64,000 nucleotides of DNA, from positions 1 through 64,000 of the forward strand of contig JALFLK010000035.1 in assembly GCA_022774755.1 (NCBI GenBank), in the 5' to 3' direction. Each line of letters begins with the position of its first letter. Position 1 is the first letter of the stretch. Source of the stretch: a bacterium (GTDB lineage: Bacteria; Bacillota; Clostridia; Oscillospirales; Acutalibacteraceae). Positions 6,624-14,687 of this stretch are shown piece after piece. The notes under the pieces were generated by a model. It did not search any database. It worked only from the letters and a program-made list of their open reading frames with translations, and was not told the origin of the DNA. The position numbers and the translations under genes are program-made.

Positions 6624-9002
6624 TTATCCTAACACCTTTTTAGCCGTATCAACACTTTCTTTTGCATCTTTACAATAGTAATCAGCGCCGATTTTCATTG
6701 CGTAATCCTCTGTAAGTACTGCTCCGCCTACAAAGATTACACATTTGCTGGAGCCGTCTGGATTCTGCAATTCCTTGGTGTTTCTCACAAGAGTAATCGT
6801 ATCCTCCATACTTTTCAGCGTTGTGGTCATCAATGCTGAAAGACCTATCATTCTGATATTCTCCTTAACAGCAGTTTCCGCAATCACCGATGGGTCAACA
6901 TCTCTGCCCAAATCAACAACTGTGTAGCCGTAATTATCAAGCAAAACCTTAACTATATTCTTGCCTATATCGTGTATATCACCCTTTACGGTGGCAAGAA
7001 TAATCTTACCCTTGCTTACGGGAGAATTGTTCTCTGCCGTAAGTTTTTTCTTTATTAACTCAAAGCAAGCCTGGGCGGTGTTTGCACTCTGAATAAGCTG
7101 AGGCAAAAACACCTTGCCCGTCTCAAAATCGTCGCCTACCTTATCAAGGGCAGGAATCAGCTTGTTGTTTATAATATCCATAGGGTCGTTGGTTTTCAGC
7201 AATTCTTCCACCGCTTTCGCGCCCTCGTCCTTAAGACCGTTTGTGACGGCGTGAAAAACATCGCTGTCTGCCTTTGTCGTGGGAGTCGGGTTCGCTGTAA
7301 CTCCGCTGTAAGCGCTGATAAAATCCAGAGAGTTTTTATCAAAATCGGCAAGCACCCTGAATGCTCTGACCGCACCTGTCATAGCCTGTGCGTTCGGGTT
7401 TATAATGGGTAAATCAAGTCCCATTTGCATAGCCATTGTTAAAAATGTGCTGTTAATAAGCTCTCTGTTAGGAAGTCCGAATGAAATATTTGAAACGCCC
7501 AAAACCGTTTTGCATCCAAGCTCTGTTTTAACTCTGTGCAAAGCGTTCAGAGTTTCATTTACGCCCTGCTGTTCCGCAGAAGCGGTCAATGTTAAACAAT
7601 CAATAAAAACATTTTCTCTCGGGATACCCTCCTGCAAAGCCCTGTTGAGGATTTTTTCTGCAATTTTAAATCGTTCCTCGCTTGTTTTCGGTATTCCGTT
7701 TTCATCTAATGTAAGCCCCACTACCGACGCACCGTACTTCTTAACAATGGGCAAAATTTGCGAAAGACTTTTTTCTTCGCCGTTTACGGAGTTTACAATC
7801 GCCTTTCCGTTGTATGCCCTAAGTCCGGCCTCAATCACATCGGGCTTTGTGGAATCTATCTGCAAGGGCACGTCGGTTACGGATTGAATCGCCTTAACGG
7901 CACGCACCATCATATCCTTTTCATCAATTTCAGGCAATCCCACATTTACATCAAGAATTTCAGCTCCTGCGCTAACTTGTGATACCGCCTGACTGAGGAT
8001 ATAGTCCATATCGTTGTTTTTCAATGCCTCTTTGAACAGCTTTTTTCCCGTCGGGTTAATTCGCTCGCCGATAATTCTCGGCTGATTTATATTCACCGTA
8101 TTGCTTGCACTGCAAACAGCCGAAGTAACGGGGCATAAATTTTTGCAGAAATGTTTTTCGCCGAAAACCTGACGAAGCTTTGCAATGTATTCGGGAGAAG
8201 TTCCGCAGCAACCGCCCACAAACTTAACGCCTAATGGTATCATTTTAGCAATACTCTCGGCAAAATACTCCGCACCAACGCTGTAAGTGTTGCTGTTGGG
8301 ATCGGGCAAGCCGGCGTTAGGCTTTACTACAATAGGCAGGTTTGTCCATTTTGAAAGCTCCTCAATGACGGGATAAAGCTCGTCGGGGCCTAAGGAGCAG
8401 TTTACGCCTAAAGCGTCAACCCCCAGTCCGCCTAAGGTCAGCGCCATTGAAGAAACGGAAACACCTGTAAATGTACGCATATTTTTTTCAAAAGTCATAG
8501 TGCATACAATCGGTTTGTCTGAATTTTCTTTTGCGGCCAGCACAGCCGCCTTGATTTCGTACAAGTCGGTCATTGTTTCAAAAACAATCAAATCGGCGTT
8601 TTTGCCTGCAATTATCTGTTCCTTAAAAATATCGTACGCCTCTTCAAAGGCCATAGAGCCTGCCGGCTCCAAAAGCTGACCTATGGGGCCTATGTCCAGG
8701 GCTACCAATGTTTCGGTGCCTGCCGCCGCCTTTTTAGCGTTAGACACGGCTTTTTCAATGACCTGAGACACATCATATCCGCTGTTTGCAAGCTTGTAGC
8801 GGTTTGCTCCGAAGGTGTTTGCGTAAACAATGTCAGCTCCTGCGTCAATGTACTCTCTGTGTATCTTTTCAATCAGTTCGCCGTTTGTAATGCCTAAAAT
8901 TTCCGGCATTTCGCCCACAGGCAAACCGCTTTTCTGGAGCATTGTTCCCATTGCTCCGTCAAGAAAAACAAATTCTTTTTTTAGTAAGCTTTTAAAATCC
9001 AC
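6624..9002 (-). CDS. metH: Cobalamin-dependent methionine synthase, core domains without reactivation domain
   Basis: Transfers the methyl group of 5-methyl-tetrahydrofolate to homocysteine through cobalamin. Domains in order: homocysteine-binding barrel (FLDGAMGTMLQ near the start; zinc ligands in GVNCS and GGCCGTSP), pterin-binding barrel (RIIGERINPTG, DVNVGLPEID), cobalamin cap, and Rossmann B12 domain with DIHDIGKNIV (axial His) and VFVGGAVL. It stops at about 792 residues and lacks the AdoMet/reactivation domain, which is encoded by the upstream gene it overlaps. Start set at GTG 9002, which has CAGGAA 8-9 nt upstream and an 11 nt overlap with the previous stop; a GTG at 9056 is possible but lacks a ribosome site. 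Third gene of the metF operon. Confidence 0.93.
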   Translation of the reverse strand: MDFKSLLKKEFVFLDGAMGTMLQKSGLPVGEMPEILGITNGELIEKIHREYIDAGADIVYANTFGANRYKLANSGYDVSQVIEKAVSNAKKAAAGTETLVALDIGPIGQLLEPAGSMAFEEAYDIFKEQIIAGKNADLIVFETMTDLYEIKAAVLAAKENSDKPIVCTMTFEKNMRTFTGVSVSSMALTLGGLGVDALGVNCSLGPDELYPVIEELSKWTNLPIVVKPNAGLPDPNSNTYSVGAEYFAESIAKMIPLGVKFVGGCCGTSPEYIAKLRQVFGEKHFCKNLCPVTSAVCSASNTVNINQPRIIGERINPTGKKLFKEALKNNDMDYILSQAVSQVSAGAEILDVNVGLPEIDEKDMMVRAVKAIQSVTDVPLQIDSTKPDVIEAGLRAYNGKAIVNSVNGEEKSLSQILPIVKKYGASVVGLTLDENGIPKTSEERFKIAEKILNRALQEGIPRENVFIDCLTLTASAEQQGVNETLNALHRVKTELGCKTVLGVSNISFGLPNRELINSTFLTMAMQMGLDLPIINPNAQAMTGAVRAFRVLADFDKNSLDFISAYSGVTANPTPTTKADSDVFHAVTNGLKDEGAKAVEELLKTNDPMDIINNKLIPALDKVGDDFETGKVFLPQLIQSANTAQACFELIKKKLTAENNSPVSKGKIILATVKGDIHDIGKNIVKVLLDNYGYTVVDLGRDVDPSVIAETAVKENIRMIGLSALMTTTLKSMEDTITLVRNTKELQNPDGSSKCVIFVGGAVLTEDYAMKIGADYYCKDAKESVDTAKKVLG

Positions 9003-9639
9003 AGTGAGTTCCTGCCTTTCTGTATCGGCACTCTCCTCGAAGAGTGCATATTGCACAGCCCCGCTTTTTTTGCTCGATTTCTTTATCTGAAATGCCCATA
9101 ATAGCTGTAACTGACTTTGTAGGCGTAAGCAAAAAGCTGTCGTTTGTGCAAAGTCCGATTTTTCTTTGAGCGTCCAAAATATCCAAAAACCGCTTTTGAA
9201 GCTCTATGGGGTAGTCGCCGTAGCCGGGGCTGAAGCGAAAGGTTAAGTGTTTATTCGGATATTTTGAAGCGATTAAAAGGTCGCCCTTTTCGCACACCTG
9301 CTCAACGGCAACGCTTGCAAAGCTGTCAAGCACAACCGCCTTTGCCATATTGGAAATCTGAGTACGCCTGATAAGATTGTCAACCGACAAGCCTACGGTT
9401 GCACATATCAGCACAGCCTTATCACAGCCTTTCAGGTGCGACTGTATATCTTCGCCTTGGAGCAAAAAGGGGCTGTCGGCAAGAGTTACCTCTTTGTATA
9501 AAAATTTAGGCTGTGCAGAGTCTATAATCTCCTTTTCGCAGATATTGAGAAGCTCCTCCATTTGGGAATTCATCTCAACCCCTGCTCCGCCTAAATATCT
9601 GATACATTCCTGCCTGTTGAGTGCGGTCAGCTCAATCAT
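8992..9639 (-). CDS. Stand-alone methionine synthase reactivation-domain protein
   Basis: 215 residues matching the MetH activation domain, which binds AdoMet for reductive methylation of inactive cob(II)alamin: RFSPGYGDYP (the R..PGYG signature) and LLTPTKSVTAIMGIS. It ends in a Cys cluster (GCAIC, GEC, GTHC) typical of separate clostridial versions of this domain. The start ATG overlaps the metF stop (ATGA, 9636-9639), indicating translational coupling, and its stop overlaps the metH start. It presumably works in trans on the truncated MetH. The Cys cluster may bind metal or an Fe-S centre; that is inference. Confidence 0.88.
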   Translation of the reverse strand: MIELTALNRQECIRYLGGAGVEMNSQMEELLNICEKEIIDSAQPKFLYKEVTLADSPFLLQGEDIQSHLKGCDKAVLICATVGLSVDNLIRRTQISNMAKAVVLDSFASVAVEQVCEKGDLLIASKYPNKHLTFRFSPGYGDYPIELQKRFLDILDAQRKIGLCTNDSFLLTPTKSVTAIMGISDKEIEQKKRGCAICTLRGECRYRKAGTHCGF

Positions 9640-10493
9640 AACAAATTATCAACTGCCTCTTTGATTTTTGTTGCAACAAAGGGATTGTTCATTGTATAAA
9701 GGTGTATTCCCTCAACATCGTTTGCCAGCAAATCCACTATTTGCTCAATGGAATACGCTATGCCGGCGTCACGGAGCGCTTCGGGATTGTTTTCGTATTT
9801 CTGCATAATTTTCGCAAATTTTGACGGCAGGCTGACGCCGCACATAGAAACCATACGCTCAATCTGCTTTTTGTTTGTCACAGGCATAATGCCTGCTTCT
9901 ATGGGAATATCAATGCCTGCAATTTTGGTATGCTCCAAAAATCTGTAAAACACGCTGTTGTCAAAGAAAAGCTGAGTTATAAGAAAATCCGCACCTGCTT
10001 CAACCTTCTTTTTCAGATTAAGAATGTCCTCTACCTGATTGGAAGCGTCAATGTGAACCTCCGGGTAGCATGCGCCGGCTAAGTTGAAACCGCCCTTTTG
10101 CTTAATGTAACTGCAAAGCTCGTTTGCAAATTTAAAATCTGTCTTTGGCGAAATGTCGGGAACCAAATCGCCCCTTAAAGCCAAAATGTTGTCAATGTTG
10201 TGTGCTTTTAAGCCCTCAAGCACGTTGTCAATGTCACCTTTTGTGCTGTTAATGCAGGTCAGATGAGCCAGAGCCTCAACACCGTATTCATTCTTTATTT
10301 TCGAGGCGATTTCAAGAGTGTTTTCGGGATTGCTCCCGCCTGCTCCGTAGGTAACGCTGAAATAATCGGGCTTTAGATTTTTCATTTGCTCAAGTGCATT
10401 AAACACAGTGTCAATAGGCGAGGTCTTTTTAGGAGGAAAAACCTCAAAGGAAAAAACCGCCTTGCCTTTTCTGAATTTATCTGCAATTCTCAT
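9636..10493 (-). CDS. metF: 5,10-methylenetetrahydrofolate reductase
   Basis: Produces 5-methyl-THF for MetH. TIM-barrel flavoprotein motifs: FSFEVFPPK, YFSVTYGAGGS, ILALRGD, GGACYPEVH-like (LAGACYPEVH), FLITQLFFDN, GIMPVT. 285 residues from ATG 10493, which is preceded by GGAGG seven nt upstream; 15 further residues of open frame upstream have no ribosome site. First gene of a three-gene operon. The 5' leader from the promoter at 10565 is only about 65 nt, too short for a standard SAM or cobalamin riboswitch, and none is visible. Confidence 0.93.
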   Translation of the reverse strand: MRIADKFRKGKAVFSFEVFPPKKTSPIDTVFNALEQMKNLKPDYFSVTYGAGGSNPENTLEIASKIKNEYGVEALAHLTCINSTKGDIDNVLEGLKAHNIDNILALRGDLVPDISPKTDFKFANELCSYIKQKGGFNLAGACYPEVHIDASNQVEDILNLKKKVEAGADFLITQLFFDNSVFYRFLEHTKIAGIDIPIEAGIMPVTNKKQIERMVSMCGVSLPSKFAKIMQKYENNPEALRDAGIAYSIEQIVDLLANDVEGIHLYTMNNPFVATKIKEAVDNLL

Positions 10494-10564
10494 AATGGTT
10501 CCTCCGCAATTCTTCTTGCAAAATATACCGTTTTTCATTCATTGGTTAAATATCAGTAATAGTT

Positions 10565-10593
10565 ATTATATCACAACTTATCCGCCCAAACAA
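10565..10593 (-). promoter_or_regulatory. Promoter of the met operon (extended -10)
   Basis: On the minus strand: TTGTTT (10588-10593), 17 bp spacer, TATAAT (10565-10570), with TG one base upstream of the -10 (TGATATAAT). Confidence 0.85.
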
Positions 10594-10646
10594 GAAATAC
10601 TTACCCTGTTTTGCATCGAAACTTTGAAAAAGTATAAAAGTATAAA

Positions 10647-10675
10647 TTGACAACCGTAAATTATTTTGCTATAAT
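10647..10675 (+). promoter_or_regulatory. Consensus promoter of tRNA-Leu
   Basis: Perfect TTGACA (10647-10652), 17 bp spacer, TATAAT (10670-10675), with extended -10 TGC. It is divergent from the met promoter with about 54 bp between the two -35 boxes. Confidence 0.88.
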
Positions 10676-10857
10676 GGTTGAGCAAACGGATTAGTTTGTA
10701 GCTGTTTGCGGATAATATGCGGATAAAGCCGAAAAGAAAGATTTATCTGAAAGTAAGCTCCGCCTCGGTTTTTTCTCTCGACCGTGTAAAAGTTCTGAGA
10801 GAAATTGAAGATGAATTAATTTTCAACTTTCAATTTCAAATTTTCAATTTGATAAAT
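10676..10857 (+). other. Leader between promoter and tRNA-Leu
   Basis: About 175 nt with no convincing gene. It contains an AT-rich inverted repeat, GAAATTGAA (about 10800-10808) with TTCAATTTC about 20 nt later, and several TTTCAA-type repeats. The open frame running through it into the tRNA is not coding. Confidence 0.5.
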
Positions 10858-10944
10858 GCGGATATGGCGGAATTGGCAGACGCGCATGGTTCAGGTCCAT
10901 GTGAAAGCAATTTCATGCAGGTTCAAGTCCTGTTATCCGCACCA
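10858..10944 (+). tRNA. tRNA-Leu (anticodon CAG)
   Basis: 87 nt including encoded CCA. Acceptor stem GCGGATA/TATCCGC, anticodon stem CATGG/CCATG with loop TTCAGGT (anticodon CAG at 10892-10894), long variable arm (class II), T arm with GGTTCAAGTCC. Reads CUG. Confidence 0.97.
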
Positions 10945-10951
10945 TAGGAGA

Positions 10952-10990
10952 GCCTCGACACACTGATGCGTAGTTGAGGCTTTTCTTTTT
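10952..10990 (+). terminator. Terminator of tRNA-Leu
   Basis: GCCTCGAC 10952-10959 pairs with GTTGAGGC 10973-10980 (one wobble), then TTTTCTTTTT. Confidence 0.85.
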
Positions 10991-11087
10991 ACATATTTTT
11001 AGTTAGAGCGTCAATTAAGCCTTTCGCTGAAACATTAACACAATTACAACATAATGGGCAAATGATAGATAAACATATGTCATGTGT

Positions 11088-11125
11088 AAAAAAGGATACA
11101 TCCTGTTTTTGGATGTATCCTTTTT
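11088..11125 (-). terminator. Strong bidirectional terminator
   Basis: Perfect GGATACATCC (11094-11103) / GGATGTATCC (11111-11120), flanked by A6 and T5, so it works on both strands. It lies just after the stop of the minus-strand metallophosphoesterase. Confidence 0.9.
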
Positions 11126-11146
11126 GCTTAACAGAATATAGACCTG

Positions 11147-12013
11147 CTAATTTACCTGTATTATGCAGACTTCGCCGGGATTGTTGATTCTCGGCAAAAA
11201 ATTAGAATTAGCAAGCCCGGAAGTAACAACCATTGTTGCGGTATCGGATTTATACAAGCCGTAGTCATATTTCGGGAAAAAGCCCTGATTCGGCGCATAA
11301 AGTCCGCCGATAAACGGAAGTCTTATCAGCCCGCCATGGGTGTGTCCGCTGAGCATTAAATCAATGTCGTATTCATTGAATTTCCACAAAAAACACTCGG
11401 GATAATGGCAAATCAAAATGCTGTATGAATCTTTCTCTTGCTCCAAAAAATCATCAAAAAAGTGTCTTTCATCGTTATCAAAATCGGGTGCGTCAAACTC
11501 AAAAAACGGATACTGCTTGATACCGCCGATTAAAATTTTTTCTCCGTTTTTTTCAAAATATTCATACTTGTTTACCAAAAAGTGTGCGCCTGTTTCTGTC
11601 ACATTCCTGATAAAATTCTCGTTAGCTAAAAGTTCCGCCTCGTGATTTCCGGGTGCGTAATAGGTAGGCGCAATTTCGGTTAATTGGCGGAGCAATTCAA
11701 TCGCCGTATCCGTTTTGTCAGAGTTCAGAATTGTCAAATCGCCTGCAACGGCAATTATATCCGGAGAATTTTCTTCAACAGCGTCTATTATTTTCTTATT
11801 GTTATTTCCGTAATCCTTAAGGTGTAAGTCGGCTAAAAGAGCGATTTTTAAATTTCCGTTTAGCTTTTCAGAGGTGATTTTATAGTTCGTAGTTACAACC
11901 TCCGATGAGCAGTAAAATATGTTCAAAGCGAGAAAACATACAAATAAGCCTAATAATACCAGCAAAATTTTTAATGCTTTTCTGCCTGACTTTTTGCTCT
12001 TTTGTTTCATCAT
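11147..12013 (-). CDS. Membrane-anchored metallophosphoesterase (calcineurin-like)
   Basis: N-terminal Lys-rich stretch and one transmembrane segment (ALKILLVLLGLFVCFLALNIFY) put the enzyme domain outside the membrane. The full metal-ligand set of the calcineurin-like family is present: ADLHLKDYG, AGDLT, GNHE, ICHYPE, SGHTHGG. Closest in layout to the YkuE/YaeI-type membrane phosphoesterases; substrate not predictable, perhaps a lipid-linked or cell-envelope phosphate ester. Start at ATG 12013, behind GGGGGTG; a second ATG follows immediately. Own promoter at 12042-12070 and terminator, so it is monocistronic and divergent from the polysaccharide locus. Confidence 0.85.
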   Translation of the reverse strand: MMKQKSKKSGRKALKILLVLLGLFVCFLALNIFYCSSEVVTTNYKITSEKLNGNLKIALLADLHLKDYGNNNKKIIDAVEENSPDIIAVAGDLTILNSDKTDTAIELLRQLTEIAPTYYAPGNHEAELLANENFIRNVTETGAHFLVNKYEYFEKNGEKILIGGIKQYPFFEFDAPDFDNDERHFFDDFLEQEKDSYSILICHYPECFLWKFNEYDIDLMLSGHTHGGLIRLPFIGGLYAPNQGFFPKYDYGLYKSDTATMVVTSGLANSNFLPRINNPGEVCIIQVN

Positions 12014-12041
12014 AAACGGTACACCCCCTGACTCTTTTACA

Positions 12042-12070
12042 ATTGTAACTCTGTTTATCTTTTTATGCAA
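12042..12070 (-). promoter_or_regulatory. Promoter of the metallophosphoesterase gene
   Basis: Minus strand TTGCAT (12065-12070), 17 bp spacer, TACAAT (12042-12047). Confidence 0.7.
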
Positions 12071-12126
12071 GTCTTGGCAAAAAATCCTAAATTTATAACT
12101 CCAATGTCTTAAAAATTATAAAAATA

Positions 12127-12155
12127 TTGTATTTTTATTAACCATATGGTATAAT
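12127..12155 (+). promoter_or_regulatory. Main promoter of the polysaccharide locus (extended -10)
   Basis: TTGTAT (12127-12132), 17 bp spacer, TATAAT (12150-12155) with TGG immediately before. Leader of about 85 nt to the sugar transferase. No terminator is seen from here to at least 38.7 kb, so it may drive a ~26 kb transcript. Confidence 0.85.
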
Positions 12156-12246
12156 ATCATTGATATAAGTATATTATGGGTGTCTATAATTATATGCGAC
12201 TTTTTTGCACTAAATTACATATTTTATGGAGTATATTGAAGTAATT

Positions 12247-12867
12247 ATGAAACGAAGGGACAATTCTTTTTACAACCGAATAGTCAAAAGAGCTTTTGAT
12301 TTAATTATTTCTTTTTTCGGAATAGTTATTTTGCTTATTCCTATGCTGATAATTGCCCTTGCCGTTAAAATTGATTCAAAAGGGCCGGTTTTGTTTAAGC
12401 AGGAACGCATAGGTAGAAACGGCAGGGTGTTTAAAATCCTCAAATTCAGAAGTATGTGCGTAGGTGCAGAAAAGACAGGAAGCGGAGTTTATTCGGGTAA
12501 AAACGATGCCCGTGTTACCCGAGTCGGAAAAATTCTGCGTGCAACAAGCCTTGACGAACTCCCTCAGCTTTTTAATATGTTTAAGGGGGATATGAGCCTG
12601 ATAGGACCACGCCCGCCGCTTACATATCATCCCTGGACTTACGATAAATATACCGATGAGCAAAAAAGAATGTTTATCGTCCGTCCCGGGCTCACCGGAT
12701 GGGCGCAGATTAACGGCAGAAAAGATGTTGAGTGGCATAAGCGTATTGAACTTAATGTGTGGTATGTTGACAATGTTTCGTTCTTGTTGGATATAAAGAT
12801 ATTCTTTACGACAATACTTAAGGTTTTAACCAATGCAGATAACGAGAACAAGGGGAAAACTGCCTGA
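12247..12867 (+). CDS. Undecaprenyl-phosphate sugar-1-phosphate transferase (initiating enzyme)
   Basis: Starts polysaccharide assembly by moving a sugar-1-phosphate onto undecaprenyl phosphate. Short PglC/EpsL-type member: basic N-terminus, one hydrophobic re-entrant segment (FDLIISFFGIVILLIPMLIIALAV), then KQERIGRNGRVFKILKFRSM, the Asp-Glu catalytic pair in SLDELPQ, MSLIGPRPPL and PGLTGWAQINGR. About 206 residues from ATG 12247; an upstream in-frame ATG at 12226 has no ribosome site. First gene of the locus. The substrate sugar cannot be read from sequence; a UDP-HexNAc-derived sugar is plausible given the WbpM-type dehydratase at 44.8 kb. Confidence 0.92.
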   Translation: MKRRDNSFYNRIVKRAFDLIISFFGIVILLIPMLIIALAVKIDSKGPVLFKQERIGRNGRVFKILKFRSMCVGAEKTGSGVYSGKNDARVTRVGKILRATSLDELPQLFNMFKGDMSLIGPRPPLTYHPWTYDKYTDEQKRMFIVRPGLTGWAQINGRKDVEWHKRIELNVWYVDNVSFLLDIKIFFTTILKVLTNADNENKGKTA

Positions 12868-12909
12868 ATTAAAACAGGACAAAAATGTAAATGCTGACGG
12901 GGTGGTAAG

Positions 12910-13740
12910 ATGGCTCTAAAATTGATGTATATAACAAACAGACCCGAAATTGCACAGATTGCCGAATCGGCAGGTGTTGACAGAATTTTTGTGGATATGG
13001 AATACATAGGCAAATCCCAAAGACAGGGCGGTATGGATACCGTGCAGTCACATCATACGGTTGAGGATGTAGCAACAGTAAAAAATGCCATAACCACTGC
13101 CGAGCTGATTGTCAGAGTTAATCCTATCCACGGCGAAACCCAGGAATTTTGTTCGTCCGAAGAAGAGATTAACGATGTTATTGCCAACGGCGCAGATATT
13201 ATTATGCTTCCGTATTTTAAGACTGCCGCCGAGGTTAGGGAGTTTGTCAGACTTGTGGACGGACGGGCAAGGACATTGCCTTTGGTTGAAACTGTCGAGG
13301 CGGTAAACGATGTTGATGAGATTCTTGATATTGACGGCATTGATGAGATTTTTGTCGGGCTTAATGATTTAAGCCTCGGCTACGGCAAGAAATTTATGTT
13401 TGAGCTTTTGTCCGACGGAACGGTGGAGTATCTGTGCAACAAATTCAAGAAAAAAGGTATCCCCTACGGTTTTGGCGGAATAGCCTCTTTGGGAAAAGGA
13501 CTGATTCCGTCGGAATGTATAATAAAAGAGCATTACAGATTAGGCTCGACCTGTTCCATACTCTCACGGAGCTTTTGCAATATAGACAAAATAAAACACT
13601 TCGGAATTATCAGCTCCACATTCGTAAACGGTATCCGTGAGATTAGGGCGCTTGAGAACGAATGTGAAAGATATATGGATTATTTTATTGACAACAAGAG
13701 GAAAGTAGCTGAGCTTGTAAAGGAAATAAGCGAAAGGTAA
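12910..13740 (+). CDS. HpcH/HpaI-family aldolase/lyase
   Basis: 276-residue TIM-barrel protein of the HpcH/HpaI (pyruvate-aldolase / citrate-lyase beta) family: GVDRIFVDMEYIG near the N-terminus, HHTVEDV, LIVRVNPIHG, GADIIMLPYFKTAAEV, ETVEAVNDVDEI and FVGLNDLSLGYG. Members join or split pyruvate (or acetyl-CoA) and an aldehyde with a divalent metal. GGTGG lies ahead of ATG 12910. It sits 20 nt before a 2-hydroxyacid dehydrogenase, suggesting a two-step synthesis of a hydroxy-acid substituent or an unusual sugar acid for the polymer. The actual substrate is unknown. Confidence 0.8.
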   Translation: MALKLMYITNRPEIAQIAESAGVDRIFVDMEYIGKSQRQGGMDTVQSHHTVEDVATVKNAITTAELIVRVNPIHGETQEFCSSEEEINDVIANGADIIMLPYFKTAAEVREFVRLVDGRARTLPLVETVEAVNDVDEILDIDGIDEIFVGLNDLSLGYGKKFMFELLSDGTVEYLCNKFKKKGIPYGFGGIASLGKGLIPSECIIKEHYRLGSTCSILSRSFCNIDKIKHFGIISSTFVNGIREIRALENECERYMDYFIDNKRKVAELVKEISER

Positions 13741-13760
13741 CAACACAGTTTGGTGCTTAT

Positions 13761-14687
13761 ATGAATTTATTACTTACGGGCGCCTGGCAGGGCGCAAAAC
13801 AACATATTGAAGAGATTGAAGCTAAGGGGCATAAGGTACTGTTTATGCAGTACGAAAAGGACAGCCTGCCCTGTGATTACAGCTGGGTTCAGGGCGTTGT
13901 ATGCAACGGTTTGTTTCTTACCCATCCCATTGAAAAATTTACGAATCTCAGATATATTCAGCTTACAAGCGCAGGCTATGACCGAGTACCTTTGGAATAT
14001 ATACAAGACCACCGCATTAAGATTTTCAATGCCTGCGGAGTTTACAGCATTCCCATGGCTGAGTACGCTGTTTCCGGAGTTTTGCAAATTTATAAGCATA
14101 CGGCAAAATTTGCAGAAAATCAAAAGAAAATGCTTTGGCAGAAGGACAGAGATATTGCGGAGCTTTTTGGCAAAACAGTGTGCATTTTCGGGTGCGGAAA
14201 TGTTGGAACCTGTTGTGCAAAGCTGTTCAAAGCCTTTGGATGCAGGGTGTACGGCGGAGATGTGTGCTTCCGTGAGGATGATAATTACAGCAAGATTTTG
14301 CCTATGACAAGCGCAGACGACCTGATTTCTCAGTCGGATATTGTTCTGCTCACCTTGCCTTTAACAGAGCAAACCCGTCATTTTATTAACAGCGAAAGAT
14401 TGGAAAAATTCAAACCGGGAGCTTTGCTTGTAAATATATCCAGAGGCGCAGTTGTTGACACCCACGCATTGGAAAACGCCCTCAATAATAGAAAGATTAG
14501 CGGAGCGGTTTTGGATGTGTTCGAGGAAGAACCTCTTTCGGAATCAAGTCATCTGTGGAGTATGGATAACGTAATAATTACCCCCCATAACAGCTTTGTT
14601 GGGGAAAATAATAACGACAGACTTAACCTTTGTATTTTTAAAAATTTGGAATCACCGGGAGTTAAAAATGAGAATTACACTTATTAA
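13761..14687 (+). CDS. D-isomer-specific 2-hydroxyacid dehydrogenase
   Basis: NAD-dependent oxidoreductase acting on 2-keto/2-hydroxy acids. Rossmann motif GCGNVG (about residue 143), catalytic Arg in NISRGAVVD, Glu in DVFEEEPL and His in ITPHNSF. 308 residues, normal for the family, although the last ~15 residues do not look like the usual end. The ORF overlaps the next start by 20 nt, at the edge of a more AT-rich block, so the extreme 3' end may have been replaced when that block entered. It pairs with the aldolase at 12910; likely reduces that aldolase's keto-acid product. No ribosome site stands out ahead of ATG 13761. Confidence 0.82.
   Translation: MNLLLTGAWQGAKQHIEEIEAKGHKVLFMQYEKDSLPCDYSWVQGVVCNGLFLTHPIEKFTNLRYIQLTSAGYDRVPLEYIQDHRIKIFNACGVYSIPMAEYAVSGVLQIYKHTAKFAENQKKMLWQKDRDIAELFGKTVCIFGCGNVGTCCAKLFKAFGCRVYGGDVCFREDDNYSKILPMTSADDLISQSDIVLLTLPLTEQTRHFINSERLEKFKPGALLVNISRGAVVDTHALENALNNRKISGAVLDVFEEEPLSESSHLWSMDNVIITPHNSFVGENNNDRLNLCIFKNLESPGVKNENYTY

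Noticed and set aside
10494-10564. SAM or cobalamin riboswitch in the met leader
   Set aside because: The leader is too short and shows no matching conserved elements.
10717-10947. A 76-residue frame running through the leader into tRNA-Leu
   Set aside because: It overlaps the whole tRNA, has no ribosome site and encodes no recognisable protein.
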